64,000 bases of DNA from Bacteroides propionicigenes. GTDB taxonomy: Bacteria; Bacteroidota; Bacteroidia; Bacteroidales; Bacteroidaceae. The notes under the pieces were generated by a model, which worked only from the letters and a program-made list of their open reading frames with translations, searched no databases and was not told where the DNA came from. The translations under genes and the position numbers were made by a program. Where the stretch lies: assembly GCF_018390535.1 (NCBI RefSeq), contig NZ_JAHBBW010000004.1:295575-359574 (forward strand), given 5' to 3'. Of this stretch, positions 1 through 8,734 are shown piece by piece. Within the stretch, counting starts at the first letter, position 1; every line of letters begins with the position of its first letter.

Positions 1-413
1 CTGCGTAGCTTAAATTTTTCTAACTGATATGAACACCATTGCTCATGCGGATATCAACATGGATTCGAAGTTCGGTAGGCGAAGAAAGCCAGGTATCCAC
101 TTCCCGATTTTGTTCCGAGATTGGGGAAGGAATTTCATGCATTTCCGATTCCGGTGAGGGAACACCCAAAACCTGAACAGGAATTATCTTCTTTCGGGTA
201 TCCTTGTACCATTTTGCAAACAGGTTATAAGGAACTTTGTTGGACATACAGAATTTCTCAATCGAAACACCAGAGGGGAGGTTTTCCAATTTATAGCGCA
301 CAAACAGACGCTCAAAATCATTGTAACTATACATAAACTTTGCTTTTGATTTAACGAAAGCAAAGTTCTGCCTGCTATTTCGTTTATCCTATACGTCATT
401 TTTGGACGCTAAC
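1..413 (-). mobile_element. IS66-family element, partial (end inside window)
   Basis: Remnant or end of an IS66-type insertion sequence that continues beyond the left edge. Read on the minus strand, it starts near 413 with GTTAGCGTCCAAAAATGACG, which looks like an IS66 terminal repeat. An 11-bp hairpin (AACTTTGCTTT/AAAGCAAAGTT, 335-366) and a tnpA-like ORF follow. Only the tnpA part is inside the window, so it is unknown whether tnpB and tnpC are intact. The terminus differs from the IS66 ends at 2398 and 25070, so this is a different IS66 relative. It lies immediately downstream of the last capsule gene. Confidence 0.6.
20..334 (-). pseudogene. IS66 accessory protein TnpA-like, nonsense-truncated
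   Basis: This 104-residue ORF has the N-terminus of Bacteroides IS66 TnpA-type accessory proteins (MYSYNDFERLFVRYK, then NKVPYNLFAKWYKDTRKK). It aligns along its length with the 117-residue copy at 2919-3272. That copy continues after its near-C-terminal HLS with QKNLSYRD. Here the matching HIS is followed by a TAG stop and then KNLSYA, so a CAG-to-TAG change appears to have removed the last residues. The ORF is therefore probably a truncated relic, although loss of about 15 C-terminal residues might be tolerated. Confidence 0.6.
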
Positions 414-452
414 TTTTTATTCATATTGAATAAAGTAACTATATCCCAAATA

Positions 453-1430
453 TCACTTTATTATATTTTGTTGTTTCAAGTAAGTCTCGTGCAAAGGATA
501 ATATCTATACATACAAATAATGTAAATTACGGCTAAACCACCAATAACCGTAAAAAAATACACCCAATGATCTACCGGTAACCACAATAATCCTGCTACT
601 ATCAAAAATTGCAATACCATATAGATAACAGACACCACCACATGAGGTATCCTTAGTTCATTAGCCATTAACTGATATAAATGCTTACGATGCGGTAAGC
701 CTATGTTCTCATGCAACATCAACCTGTGAAAAATTGTCAATACGCTATCCACTCCATATACTGACAGCAATATAATCCAACTAAAATCCCCTGTTTGGAT
801 AATCAGCTTTCCTAGCAAGAATAATAAAATAAAAGCAATACTTACCGACCCCACATCACCTGCAAAACATCGTGCTTTCTTTCTGAAGTTGAAGAAACAA
901 AAAACCAGTACTGACATTATTACTGTATAAATCAGTTCTTGTTCCACAAACGGAGTAACTTCCTCATTGATATAAGCCAAAGACAGCAAAACTACCAATG
1001 AATAACCTCCAGTTATCCCGTTAATACCATCCATAAAGTTATAAGCATTAATAATACCTATACATATTATCAAAGCTATAATTATCCACCACCAAGATAA
1101 AGAGAATAATCCCCATTGGTAGAACATCAAAGCCATAGCCGAAAAATGGAACACCAATCTTAATTTCTGAGATGTGGAACGAATATCATCTATGAAACTA
1201 ATAATAGCCACAAAAGTCAATGCTAACATAAACCATGGATACTCAAATCCACTCGTCAGAAAATATACCAATGCCCCGAAATAAAAGATAACTCCCCCAC
1301 CACGCAGGGTTATTCGTGTATGACTGCTACGCTCATTAGGTTTATCAATGATATTATACTTATCCGCGACTTTAAAATAAAAAAGTTCTGCTAAAAATAG
1401 CAGAACTAAAATAATTAAATAATACATCAT
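453..1430 (-). CDS. Polyprenyl-phosphate sugar-1-phosphate transferase (WecA/WbpL type)
   Basis: Multispanning membrane enzyme of the MraY/WecA superfamily, 325 residues. It should start the capsule repeat unit by moving a HexNAc-1-phosphate from a UDP-sugar to undecaprenyl phosphate at the inner membrane. Visible family landmarks are the Asp pair D81-D82 (SFIDDIRS), INAYNFMDGING with D134, GDVGS with D192, and the HRKH motif at 247-250 that contacts substrate in this family. It is the last gene of the capsule operon, 34 bp after a WbpV-like reductase. The pair mirrors wbpV-wbpL of Pseudomonas O-antigen loci, where the initiating sugar is a 6-deoxy-HexNAc. The sugar specificity is inferred. 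Confidence 0.85.
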   Translation of the reverse strand: MMYYLIILVLLFLAELFYFKVADKYNIIDKPNERSSHTRITLRGGGVIFYFGALVYFLTSGFEYPWFMLALTFVAIISFIDDIRSTSQKLRLVFHFSAMALMFYQWGLFSLSWWWIIIALIICIGIINAYNFMDGINGITGGYSLVVLLSLAYINEEVTPFVEQELIYTVIMSVLVFCFFNFRKKARCFAGDVGSVSIAFILLFLLGKLIIQTGDFSWIILLSVYGVDSVLTIFHRLMLHENIGLPHRKHLYQLMANELRIPHVVVSVIYMVLQFLIVAGLLWLPVDHWVYFFTVIGGLAVIYIICMYRYYPLHETYLKQQNIIK

Positions 1431-1464
1431 TTTATTATCTCTTTGTTAGAAAAACATCAAAAGT

Positions 1465-2361
1465 TTATTCGATTCTAAAGTTTTCCAATACATTTGTCGG
1501 CTTCCAACCTAATTCTCGTATTGCCTTTTTATTACTAAAAGTTAAGGACTCTGTTATTTTTTTCAATTTAGAAGTATTGATTGGAGCCCTTTTCCCAAGA
1601 ACATTACCTAACAATGCCATACACTTAGCTATCCAATACGGAACTGATATCGGCAAAGACTTTCTCAACTGCTTACAAATAACTATTTCCAGTTCTCTAA
1701 ATGTAGGTTGGTAACTGTCACAAACATTATAAACGCCTCCTTTTTCTGTTAACAAAGGGACTAATGTGGCAATATCCTGTACCAGAAGCACGCTCTTACG
1801 GGCTTTTCCTCCAGCAATGCTCATATATTTCCCACTACGAATTCCATTTATCATTGCTCCCAAATTACCCGGTGGATTAGGACCTGCAATTAAAGAAGGA
1901 CGAATAATGCCTAACACCACCTCATTTTTACTACACCACTCTTGCAGAAACTCTTCTGCAAGACGCTTACTCATAGCATAAGGAGTTTTTCCATTTAAAG
2001 GATGTTCTTCTGTAATATTCTCACCAAAATCACACCCATAGACAGCAACTGTAGAAACAAAGACAAATGCTTTGGGTATTCCTGTTCTTTCCAATGCTGT
2101 ACAAAGATTTTTAGTTCCTTGTAGATTCACATCGAAAAACAGTTGTTTCTCCTTTTCCGTTTTGGGTATCGAATGAGCTTTTCCGGCAGCATGTAGTACG
2201 ATATCATATACTTCATTAAAAGCAGGGATCTCCTTAGCAATATTTATGGTATAATTATCACCAGGCATCAGCCCTACTGTTGTGACATCATACATATTCT
2301 TTAAAAGAGAATATATACTATTTCCCAAAAAACCAGAAGAACCTGTAAATAAAAGCCTCAT
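1465..2361 (-). CDS. Extended SDR, WbpV-like UDP-4-keto-6-deoxy-HexNAc reductase (probable)
   Basis: This 298-residue extended short-chain dehydrogenase has an N-terminal Rossmann motif (TGSSGFLG, 6-13), the catalytic serine region FVSTVAVYG around 103, and YAMSK with Y128 and K132. Enzymes of this sort next to a WecA/WbpL-type transferase at the 3' end of polysaccharide operons usually reduce UDP-4-keto-6-deoxy-GlcNAc to UDP-QuiNAc or UDP-FucNAc. The D-series dehydratase that would supply its substrate (WbpM/CapD type) is not in this window. It may be elsewhere in the genome, or the substrate may differ. The IS66 relic at 2398-3339 separates this gene from the upstream capsule genes. Confidence 0.7.
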   Translation of the reverse strand: MRLLFTGSSGFLGNSIYSLLKNMYDVTTVGLMPGDNYTINIAKEIPAFNEVYDIVLHAAGKAHSIPKTEKEKQLFFDVNLQGTKNLCTALERTGIPKAFVFVSTVAVYGCDFGENITEEHPLNGKTPYAMSKRLAEEFLQEWCSKNEVVLGIIRPSLIAGPNPPGNLGAMINGIRSGKYMSIAGGKARKSVLLVQDIATLVPLLTEKGGVYNVCDSYQPTFRELEIVICKQLRKSLPISVPYWIAKCMALLGNVLGKRAPINTSKLKKITESLTFSNKKAIRELGWKPTNVLENFRIE

Positions 2362-2430
2362 AAATTTATAACTTTTTCAACTAAATAACTCACTATTGTA
2401 AGCACTCAATTTAGGGCATCCCCCCCTTTG

Positions 2431-2454
2431 TTAGGGCACTTTTCAGTGCCCTAA
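2431..2454. repeat. 10-bp hairpin near IS66 left end
   Basis: TTAGGGCACT and AGTGCCCTAA form a perfect 10-bp stem with a TTTC loop. On the plus strand ACCGTTTTTT follows, so it could stop rightward transcription. On the minus strand, the capsule direction, no U-run follows the stem. Confidence 0.6.
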
Positions 2455-2491
2455 ACCGTTTTTTGTTAATTAATTAGTTTTGAATTTAACA

Positions 2492-2780
2492 TTAGCTGGT
2501 AGCCAAAGTGATTTTGTCAGAAACCCTATTAACATAATCCCTGCATCCGTTAAAGATATTTTTGAAAAGAGTTCCGATGAAGTTCCAAATAGAACTGCCA
2601 TGAAGCTTTACCGTTCCTATTACATTGTGATAAGTTGCAGCCATCTCAGCGCCGGCATCACTGCCATAATGAAATGAATTATTACGCTGGGTAGTCAGCT
2701 TTCGAATAGTTCGCTCAGCAAGATTATTGTCTATCGGCAGTCCACCATCATCCAAGTAAGCAAATATCTCTTTCCAGAAC
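2492..2780 (-). pseudogene. IS66 transposase TnpC, C-terminal relic
   Basis: The minus strand encodes the characteristic end of IS66 DDE transposases, with GLPIDNNLAERTIR followed by NSFHYGSDAGAEMAATY and GCRDYVNRVSDKI. In this family the GLP-DNN-ER block holds the last catalytic acidic residue. The N-terminal four fifths of TnpC are missing. The reading joins directly to a tnpB fragment at about 2780, through WKEIFAYLDDGG, which is TnpC sequence. This is a deletion product and not a functional transposase. Confidence 0.8.
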
Positions 2781-2925
2781 CGATTCAGATAATAAAGACA
2801 TCTCCATCACTTGACTCCCGGTGAAGTCACTCGCGAATGATAGACAACACACGACTGTGCTTACAACGCATATCGGTAAAGTCACGAACATAATAAAAAT
2901 GATTGAGACCGGTAACACTCAGCAT
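2781..2925 (-). pseudogene. IS66 TnpB (Orf2-like), N-terminal relic
   Basis: An ATG at 2925 overlaps the tnpA stop (ATGCTGA), as is usual in IS66 operons. It opens a frame reading MLSVTGLNHFYYVRDFTDMR, then HSRVLSIIRE, a stop codon, and a further in-frame DGDVFII. This is the N-terminal part of the IS66 Orf2/TnpB family, with one nonsense codon. It ends where the deletion joins it to tnpC. Too short for the usual ORF cut-off. Confidence 0.6.
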
Positions 2926-3272
2926 AAACCCTCCAGTTTCTCTACCATCCGAACTAAATCCCGGTAGCTTAAATTCTTTTGAGATAAATGCAATCCATTG
3001 TTTATGCGAATGTTACGGACAGGATTGTCATTATCGCTTTTTGATACTGTCTGAGGCTGATCAATAGGCTTGGATTTTTCCTCATGGTTAATCACAGGAA
3101 CGCCATCAATCCGGACTTCAACTACTTTTTTGCGAGTATCCTTGAACCATTTCTGAAAGATGTTATAAGTAACATTGTGCTTAACACTAAACGATTGGAG
3201 AGATTCTCCATGAGGAAAAGACTCCGTCTGGTACTGAAAGTAAAACCTTTCAAGATCTTCACTGCTATACAT
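2919..3272 (-). CDS. IS66 accessory protein TnpA-like
   Basis: 117-residue small basic protein of the IS66 accessory family. It begins MYSSEDLERFYFQYQ and carries the HNVTYNIFQKWFKDTRKK block, a helix-turn-helix-like DNA-binding region, at about 28-48. It ends with the conserved LSYRDLVRMVEKLEGLC. Its reading frame is complete, and it overlaps the tnpB start by a few bases. Its partner genes are destroyed, so any remaining role would be in trans or none. Two further homologous relics lie at 20-334 and 24860-25004. Confidence 0.7.
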   Translation of the reverse strand: MYSSEDLERFYFQYQTESFPHGESLQSFSVKHNVTYNIFQKWFKDTRKKVVEVRIDGVPVINHEEKSKPIDQPQTVSKSDNDNPVRNIRINNGLHLSQKNLSYRDLVRMVEKLEGLC

Positions 3273-3361
3273 AATTCTATAAATTGGGTTGGCAACGAAG
3301 ATAGAACTTTCAATTAATAGCCAGTTTTTGACTACTTACTAGATTGTCCATAAGATAATTT

Positions 3362-4354
3362 TTAGTATTTAGTGTTGCCTATCTGAATTAATATCTTCTT
3401 TGATACAATATTCGCGTAATAAGCAATTATTAAACCTAAGATTATGACAAACGAATACTCTAAATAGTGACCATAACTTAAATCCCATCCACAAATAATC
3501 CATTTTTTATGGTTTAATATATCTCCAATGTATATGTTTGTTAGATAGGACTCCAAAGAAATCATCCCAAGAAAATTCAATGGAAATTGTATATTTGAAA
3601 GATTTTCTATTAGATAAACCAACACTATTACAAATGGTAATACAACAATCCATTTACAAAAAGAATTTGGGAACAAAAAAGAAGATAGGCCAAAAACAAT
3701 CATGCTTACAACAGTAAGAAGCCCAAAGTTTATTTCTTTCCCTTCTTGAACATATTTTGCTATTGCCATTCCTATCAGAAATGATGGCGACCTTTTCAAT
3801 GCATTGCTACCATACCAAAACCAGGTATAATTATCATCCTGACATAGTATCATTAGGGCGAAACTTATAATTGCAAGATAAAGCCATTTGAATCTCGCAT
3901 TATATAACATAATATATAAAAGAGGAGAAAGTAAATAGAGTAATATAATTAATGAAACATACCATGCACCTCTTCCATTAATCCACCATGATAAGTTTGA
4001 AAAATGTAATAATGACTCATACAAGGACATGTCCTCAAAGAAAAACTTATAAATGTAATAACATACAGACAATATTGTAAATGGTTTGTATATTCTTAAT
4101 ACTCGTTTTATGTACCACTCCTTAAGAGATTTACCACTGTCAAATATATTTATATTCGATAACGAGCAAGCAATTCCTATACCAGAAAGTAATAAGAAAA
4201 TGTCTACACCTATTTGTCCATTATTTACAATTTTGCTAAGAATGCCGGGCATCTTTACGTTATTTCCATATGCATGACATATTATTATAAGAAGTGTCCC
4301 CACTCCCATTAAAGAACTTCTTAACAAACTGATTTTCGACAAATTAAATAGCAT
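3362..4354 (-). CDS. Membrane acyltransferase, acyltransferase-3 family
   Basis: 330-residue polytopic inner-membrane protein of the acyltransferase-3 (OafA/YrhL/NodX) family. It has about ten hydrophobic segments. The family's N-terminal His appears in IIICHAYGNN near residue 27, followed by GQIGVDIFLLLSGIGIA near 47-63. It presumably O-acetylates capsule sugars, taking acyl-CoA from the cytoplasm and modifying lipid-linked sugar at the outer side. It lies 40 bp after an SDR gene at the end of the operon's modification module and just before the IS66 relic. Acyl group and position cannot be predicted. Confidence 0.82.
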   Translation of the reverse strand: MLFNLSKISLLRSSLMGVGTLLIIICHAYGNNVKMPGILSKIVNNGQIGVDIFLLLSGIGIACSLSNINIFDSGKSLKEWYIKRVLRIYKPFTILSVCYYIYKFFFEDMSLYESLLHFSNLSWWINGRGAWYVSLIILLYLLSPLLYIMLYNARFKWLYLAIISFALMILCQDDNYTWFWYGSNALKRSPSFLIGMAIAKYVQEGKEINFGLLTVVSMIVFGLSSFLFPNSFCKWIVVLPFVIVLVYLIENLSNIQFPLNFLGMISLESYLTNIYIGDILNHKKWIICGWDLSYGHYLEYSFVIILGLIIAYYANIVSKKILIQIGNTKY

Positions 4355-4394
4355 ACTAAATTATAGAAAGTGTCATATTACTAATGAAAGATAT

Positions 4395-5378
4395 CTAAGA
4401 TATATAATTAATTACCTTTTCAAAGATTTCATGCAATCCAAATTTTGACTCCCAACCTAGGTTTCTTAATTTCCGAGTCGATAAGCGTAACTTAGAAGCT
4501 GGAGCATATCCCATATTATCATTTAACTCGAAACGGACATTTATATTTGGATTGAAATTATCACGTAGATATTCTGCCATTTTACATGCAGAGATATATG
4601 TCTCTTCATTTGCCACATTATAAGCTTCTCCTGAATTGCCTTTTATAAGAATATAAATGATGGCAGAAACACAATCTTCTGTGTAACAATAAGGACGTGC
4701 AGATTCACCTGTAGTATGTAATACAATATCCTTTCCTTGTGCAGTAAGTCGTGCAAATTGTGCTATTATTCGATTATCGTCTATCGCAAAACCAGCACCC
4801 GTTGTTTGAGTAAGTCGAGCGACTTTAACTGGCACATTATATTCATCGGCATAAAGGCAACAAAGATTTTCTGCAGCGCGTTTTGCCATTGGATAACTAC
4901 TTCTCACAGACATTGGATCTAAATATCCTTGTACATCTTCTGTCACAGGCTCGTTATCATCAATAATTGTGCCATAAATTTCCAAAGAAGAAAGAAAAAC
5001 AAACCCTTTGATATCTGAACTAGCAGCATATTTAAGTAACACTTTTGTTGTGTCGTAAATGAATTCTGAAGTTTCAACAGGATGCTTTATAAAAAAAATA
5101 CTGGCAGTAGGTGCCGCACAGTGAATAATATAATCAACGCCCAAAATTTCAGAATAGTCAAATTCAATTAGATTACCTTCAATAAAATCAATATATGGAA
5201 TCTCTTCATCTGTAAATTTTAGTTTTGCTTTAGCGCAATTTCTAACAGGAGCAGTAATCCTAATTCCCAAATTCAATGATAGTAAGGTGTGAATTAATGA
5301 AGATCCAATCAATCCTGAAGCTCCAGTTATGAGAAATTTTGTCTGCTTCAGTTGCGAAGTAAAGTTGTGTAGATTCAT
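4395..5378 (-). CDS. Extended SDR nucleotide-sugar (or CDP-polyol) epimerase/dehydratase
   Basis: 327-residue extended SDR with TGASGLIG near residues 18-25, CAAP at 87-90, the SS serine motif near 130, and YPMAK with Y162 and K166. The middle region TGAGFAIDDNRIIAQFAR and the C-terminal LRNLGWESKFGL are typical of NAD-dependent sugar-nucleotide epimerases/dehydratases. The family assignment is firm but the substrate is not. Its neighbours, a cytidylyltransferase and LicD, leave open a CDP-linked substrate. It is 45 bp downstream of the exported propeller-like gene in the same operon. Confidence 0.75.
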   Translation of the reverse strand: MNLHNFTSQLKQTKFLITGASGLIGSSLIHTLLSLNLGIRITAPVRNCAKAKLKFTDEEIPYIDFIEGNLIEFDYSEILGVDYIIHCAAPTASIFFIKHPVETSEFIYDTTKVLLKYAASSDIKGFVFLSSLEIYGTIIDDNEPVTEDVQGYLDPMSVRSSYPMAKRAAENLCCLYADEYNVPVKVARLTQTTGAGFAIDDNRIIAQFARLTAQGKDIVLHTTGESARPYCYTEDCVSAIIYILIKGNSGEAYNVANEETYISACKMAEYLRDNFNPNINVRFELNDNMGYAPASKLRLSTRKLRNLGWESKFGLHEIFEKVINYIS

Positions 5379-5423
5379 ATAATCAGTATTTTATAATATG
5401 CTTTATTGTTGTAGCCTGGTCTG

Positions 5424-6257
5424 CTATGAAAATTTCTCCTTGATAAAAAAAACAGCTTCAGGTTCACTGACACTTGTATTGTTTAAATCTATATTCTTGA
5501 CAACCTTTTCTTTATTTATATCAATCACATCAATACCTTGATAACCTAATGCTGAATCCCCATATGGGACAAAGATACTGTCGTCATTAATGCACATACC
5601 TTGTTGAATTGCATGGGCATTATCAACAATTAATCGAGATATAGAGTCTTCAATGCAAAGAGAAACTAATTCTTCCTGTAAAGATGGAATATCAAATTTT
5701 GTCAACTTGAGTCTTGCTCCGGCACCATTTTCCTGATTATAAGGAATTGCATAATCCCAACCAACTATCCACAAATAACCATCTTTTTTTGAGATCAATG
5801 CATCCGGACAACACCCAATTTCATTAGTAGTAGGGAGTACTATGGTTTGAACGAGGTTCAAACTCCATACATTATTATCATTCAAAATTCGGTATACCCA
5901 AATATAGCTTTCCTTTTCATCGAGACCAATTAATGCTCCACTAATATAAATTACAGGAAAAGAATCATCCGAATCATATTTCTCTATTCCAAAGCAAACT
6001 GTGTCACAATGCTTAATAGGAGAAGAATCTCCTACCACTTTACCTATATACTTCTTGTTTTTTAAATCATATATATCGCAAATCATCTCTGCAGTAAACT
6101 GAAAGAGATAGTCACCAAAAGCTGCTGCACCTTGCTGAGAGAAACTTTTGGATTGCTCCATATAATCTACAATGACAATATCTGAAGGAAATAAAACAGT
6201 TCTAATTGGGATAACAGAGAGAAATAAAAATAAAGAAAATATCATTTTTTTCTTCAT
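5424..6257 (-). CDS. Exported propeller-like protein of unknown function
   Basis: 277 residues starting with a signal peptide or anchor (MKKKMIFSLFLFLSVIPIRTV). The rest is soluble and rich in short beta strands of the type seen in beta-propellers, for example GDYLFQFTAEMICDIYDL, ESYIWVYRI, DGYLWIVGWDYAI and GMCINDDSIFVPYGD. No catalytic motif was recognised. A secreted protein is unusual in the middle of a cytoplasmic assembly operon. It sits 2 bp after the cytidylyltransferase gene and before an SDR, within the LicD module. It might bind or modify the exported polymer in the periplasm, but that is a guess. Confidence 0.6.
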   Translation of the reverse strand: MKKKMIFSLFLFLSVIPIRTVLFPSDIVIVDYMEQSKSFSQQGAAAFGDYLFQFTAEMICDIYDLKNKKYIGKVVGDSSPIKHCDTVCFGIEKYDSDDSFPVIYISGALIGLDEKESYIWVYRILNDNNVWSLNLVQTIVLPTTNEIGCCPDALISKKDGYLWIVGWDYAIPYNQENGAGARLKLTKFDIPSLQEELVSLCIEDSISRLIVDNAHAIQQGMCINDDSIFVPYGDSALGYQGIDVIDINKEKVVKNIDLNNTSVSEPEAVFFIKEKFS

Positions 6258-6259
6258 CT

Positions 6260-6979
6260 TTATAATCCAAAAATTTGTTGATTTTCATGCACCTCTACCA
6301 TCGCTCTAAAAATAAAGAAATCCGTCGGTGTTGTAATCTTAATATTTTCCATAGGACCGATGATAGTATTCATCTTATGCCCATAGTGGCTCATTAAAGA
6401 GCAAGAATCAACATAGTCATGACACCCAGCATTCTGTGCTTTTTGGTGCGCATCTAAAATATCTTTAAGTCTAAAGCATTGTGGGGCTCTTGCAATTAAA
6501 GAATTTGCCCTCATTGGTATTTCTAGAGAGTCATCATCTTGTTTTATTACAAATGTTTCTGTTGCAGGAATACAAGTGATGCAATTTCCTTTTTCTATGG
6601 TAGTAATAATACATTCCGAAATTGTCTGCTCTTTAATTAGAGGGCGTACTCCATCATGAATTAAAACATTACAGTTCTCCCCATAAGTATTCTTTGCTAT
6701 AGTAAGACCATTATAAATTGAGTCTTGACCAGTTTTCCCCCCAGGCACGACGGCACCAACCTTACTTATCTCAAATTTTTTTAATTGTTTCATCAAGAAT
6801 GAAATCCAAGGCTCAATACAAACAACAACAATGCCATCTATTTCTGGATGGTTGTCGAATAGTTCAAGAGTGTAAATGATAACAGGTTTTCCATTAAGTT
6901 CTAAGAACTGTTTAGGTTTAGACACTGTCTTCATTCTCAATCCAGAACCACCCGCAAAAATAATTGCAATATTTTTCAT
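6260..6979 (-). CDS. IspD/TarI-type cytidylyltransferase
   Basis: 239-residue nucleotidyltransferase of the IspD/TarI family, which joins CTP to a phosphorylated polyol. The start is the ATG at 6979, because it overlaps the licD stop as ATGA and leads straight into the nucleotide-binding loop FAGGSGLRM (8-16) and KPKQFLELNGKPV. Family blocks HDGVRPL and ITTPTDF are present. Because IspD itself is a housekeeping gene normally elsewhere, and because LicD is adjacent, a CDP-alditol synthase role (CDP-ribitol or CDP-glycerol type) for capsule decoration is the likelier reading. The polyol cannot be named. Confidence 0.75.
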   Translation of the reverse strand: MKNIAIIFAGGSGLRMKTVSKPKQFLELNGKPVIIYTLELFDNHPEIDGIVVVCIEPWISFLMKQLKKFEISKVGAVVPGGKTGQDSIYNGLTIAKNTYGENCNVLIHDGVRPLIKEQTISECIITTIEKGNCITCIPATETFVIKQDDDSLEIPMRANSLIARAPQCFRLKDILDAHQKAQNAGCHDYVDSCSLMSHYGHKMNTIIGPMENIKITTPTDFFIFRAMVEVHENQQIFGL

Positions 6980-7881
6980 TTTTTGTCTATTTTTAAATAC
7001 CAAAGACCTTTATATACTTTAAAAGAATTTTTCAAATCAATAAATTTTATTCTGCTATACCTTCCAGACATATTTTCATAGACATCATCAGGAACCTTCA
7101 TATAATCTCCGTATATTTTTTTCATGTAATGATCATATCCTACAGGGATTTTCACAGACACCCCTTCAAACAGAATCTCTGTGGTATCAAACACATGCCT
7201 GTCATATTCACGAAATAACCCCTTGAAAGATGATACTGTTTCCTTGACAATATTAGCAGTATAAAAATCATATCTGGTCATTTGCTTCTGATGATAAGTC
7301 CAGAGTTTATATCGTAATTTTTGAGACTTTATCATTCCCAAGAGTAACATAACTGGATACCTAAGCATTCTTCCTTGATTATTCGGTAACCTCTGGCAGT
7401 TGAATACAGAATACATAATAGAATGATAAATCTGAAATGCCCTTGACAATCTTCCGTCAGGACACCCTTCAAAAGGAATAACATCAATATAACAACCATG
7501 GTATATATCCTCATTTTCGGAATGAAACTGTATAAAAGTTGTTTTTAAATCAACAAGGTTCATAGCTGTATGATGATAATTATGAGAACGATCAGTTCTC
7601 ACAAGTGCATAATGATCCGTATCAGCTATCGTGTTCCAAATTTTATACAAACTCTCATAATCCTTTCGGGGCATGAAAACATCTAAATCATCATCCCATG
7701 GAATGAAACCGCCATGCCTTACAGCCCCCAGCATTGTTCCGCCACCACACCAATAATTTAAGCCATTATCTTCACATATCTTCTTAAAGTACATGAAAAT
7801 TTCAAGAAGTTTATCTTGTAACTGACGTATTGTGACATCGTTTGCCAAAACATAATTGCGATATTTATCAATATTATCCAT
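6976..7881 (-). CDS. LicD-family phosphotransferase
   Basis: 301-residue LicD/fukutin-type nucleotidyltransferase-fold protein. The diagnostic block is GGGTMLGAVRHGGFIPWDDD at about 46-65, followed by LDVFM. The acidic residues D63, D64, D65 and D67 should bind metal. Relatives transfer phosphocholine or phospho-ribitol/glycerol from a CDP donor to a glycan. Its stop overlaps the start of a cytidylyltransferase (ATGA) and its start overlaps the GT2 gene by 8 bp. Donor synthesis and transfer are thus translationally linked. The capsule probably carries a phosphodiester-linked substituent. Confidence 0.85.
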   Translation of the reverse strand: MDNIDKYRNYVLANDVTIRQLQDKLLEIFMYFKKICEDNGLNYWCGGGTMLGAVRHGGFIPWDDDLDVFMPRKDYESLYKIWNTIADTDHYALVRTDRSHNYHHTAMNLVDLKTTFIQFHSENEDIYHGCYIDVIPFEGCPDGRLSRAFQIYHSIMYSVFNCQRLPNNQGRMLRYPVMLLLGMIKSQKLRYKLWTYHQKQMTRYDFYTANIVKETVSSFKGLFREYDRHVFDTTEILFEGVSVKIPVGYDHYMKKIYGDYMKVPDDVYENMSGRYSRIKFIDLKNSFKVYKGLWYLKIDKK

Positions 7882-8734
7882 TAATGTTAAAAAATGAAGT
7901 TATACTCTGTTTAAATCTATACCATAAAACAAGGAATAAAGAAACATGGAATGGCATTAATTTCATTCTATCATAGTCCTTTCTTAAATTCTTTAACAAT
8001 ATTGAAGGATTATGAATTATCTTTTTCAATTCCTGACGATATCCATGTCCAAAATTTGCTCCTACAACATTTGCTCCATGTTGCCTATAGAGAATAGTTG
8101 GTTCATCAATGTACTCATAAACTCCCTTTTTAATAAGGATATACTCAACCCAATTATCATGACCACCCATAATATTTTTAAATTGTCTATAAGGAAGTAC
8201 TAATTCCTTCGCTGCCTTATTAAACATTTGTGTGCAACCATAAGAAGCATGTCTATTGGTCCATTGTTTATAGAAACTTTTTGTGTATTCAGGATGACGA
8301 TTATCTGCTTTCCAAAGAGATGCAGACAAAATATTTAAATTCGAATCAACAAGGGTCAGGTCAGTAAAGACACCAATTCCGATAGTTTCATCATGGACAG
8401 ATTCTATCTCTCTTATACGTTGAAAAGTCTTTTCCACTTTATCGTTATTCCAAACGTCATCCTGATCACAAAACATGTAATAATCTGCATCTACAACAGA
8501 AAGAAGATACATAAAGGATTCTCCAGCTCCCATGTTTGATGGACATGAGATGTCTATTGAAATTTGTTTGGGGAACTTTGAGGCATATTCATCTAAAACT
8601 TTTATAGTACTATCTTTTGAGCCATCGTCGCGAATATACAAATGCCAATCCTTATTAGTTTGAGATATAATTGACTCTATCTGTTCACCAACAAATTTCT
8701 CTCCATTATATGTAGATAATAGAATTGCAATCAT
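7874..8734 (-). CDS. Glycosyltransferase family 2
   Basis: 286-residue GT-A fold glycosyltransferase. It has the N-terminal AILLSTYNGEKF, the nucleotide-binding RDDGSKDST (D36, D37) and the metal-binding CDQDDVW (D90-D93). This arrangement is common in GT2 enzymes of capsule and O-antigen loci, often rhamnosyl-type transferases. A C-terminal hydrophobic stretch (VSLFLVLWYRF) suggests membrane association. Start and stop overlap both neighbours (ATGA with the upstream glycosyltransferase, 8 bp with licD). Sugar specificity is not predictable. Confidence 0.88.
   Translation of the reverse strand: MIAILLSTYNGEKFVGEQIESIISQTNKDWHLYIRDDGSKDSTIKVLDEYASKFPKQISIDISCPSNMGAGESFMYLLSVVDADYYMFCDQDDVWNNDKVEKTFQRIREIESVHDETIGIGVFTDLTLVDSNLNILSASLWKADNRHPEYTKSFYKQWTNRHASYGCTQMFNKAAKELVLPYRQFKNIMGGHDNWVEYILIKKGVYEYIDEPTILYRQHGANVVGANFGHGYRQELKKIIHNPSILLKNLRKDYDRMKLMPFHVSLFLVLWYRFKQSITSFFNING

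Larger units (their letters stand above)
2398..3339 (-). mobile_element. IS66 element with internal deletion, inside the capsule operon
   Basis: Degenerate IS66 copy transcribed in the capsule direction. Its left end at 2398 reads GTAAGCACTCAATTTAGGGC, which matches the end of the relic at 25070 (read on the minus strand as GTAAGCGCTCAAATTAGGGC) with two differences. The right end is tentatively near 3339, where a shortened CTTAC end is seen. Reading on the minus strand it carries an intact-looking tnpA, then the 5' part of tnpB joined to the 3' part of tnpC, so most of tnpB and tnpC is deleted. No 8-bp target duplication is evident. It cannot transpose on its own but may still be mobilised in trans. 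Confidence 0.75.
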
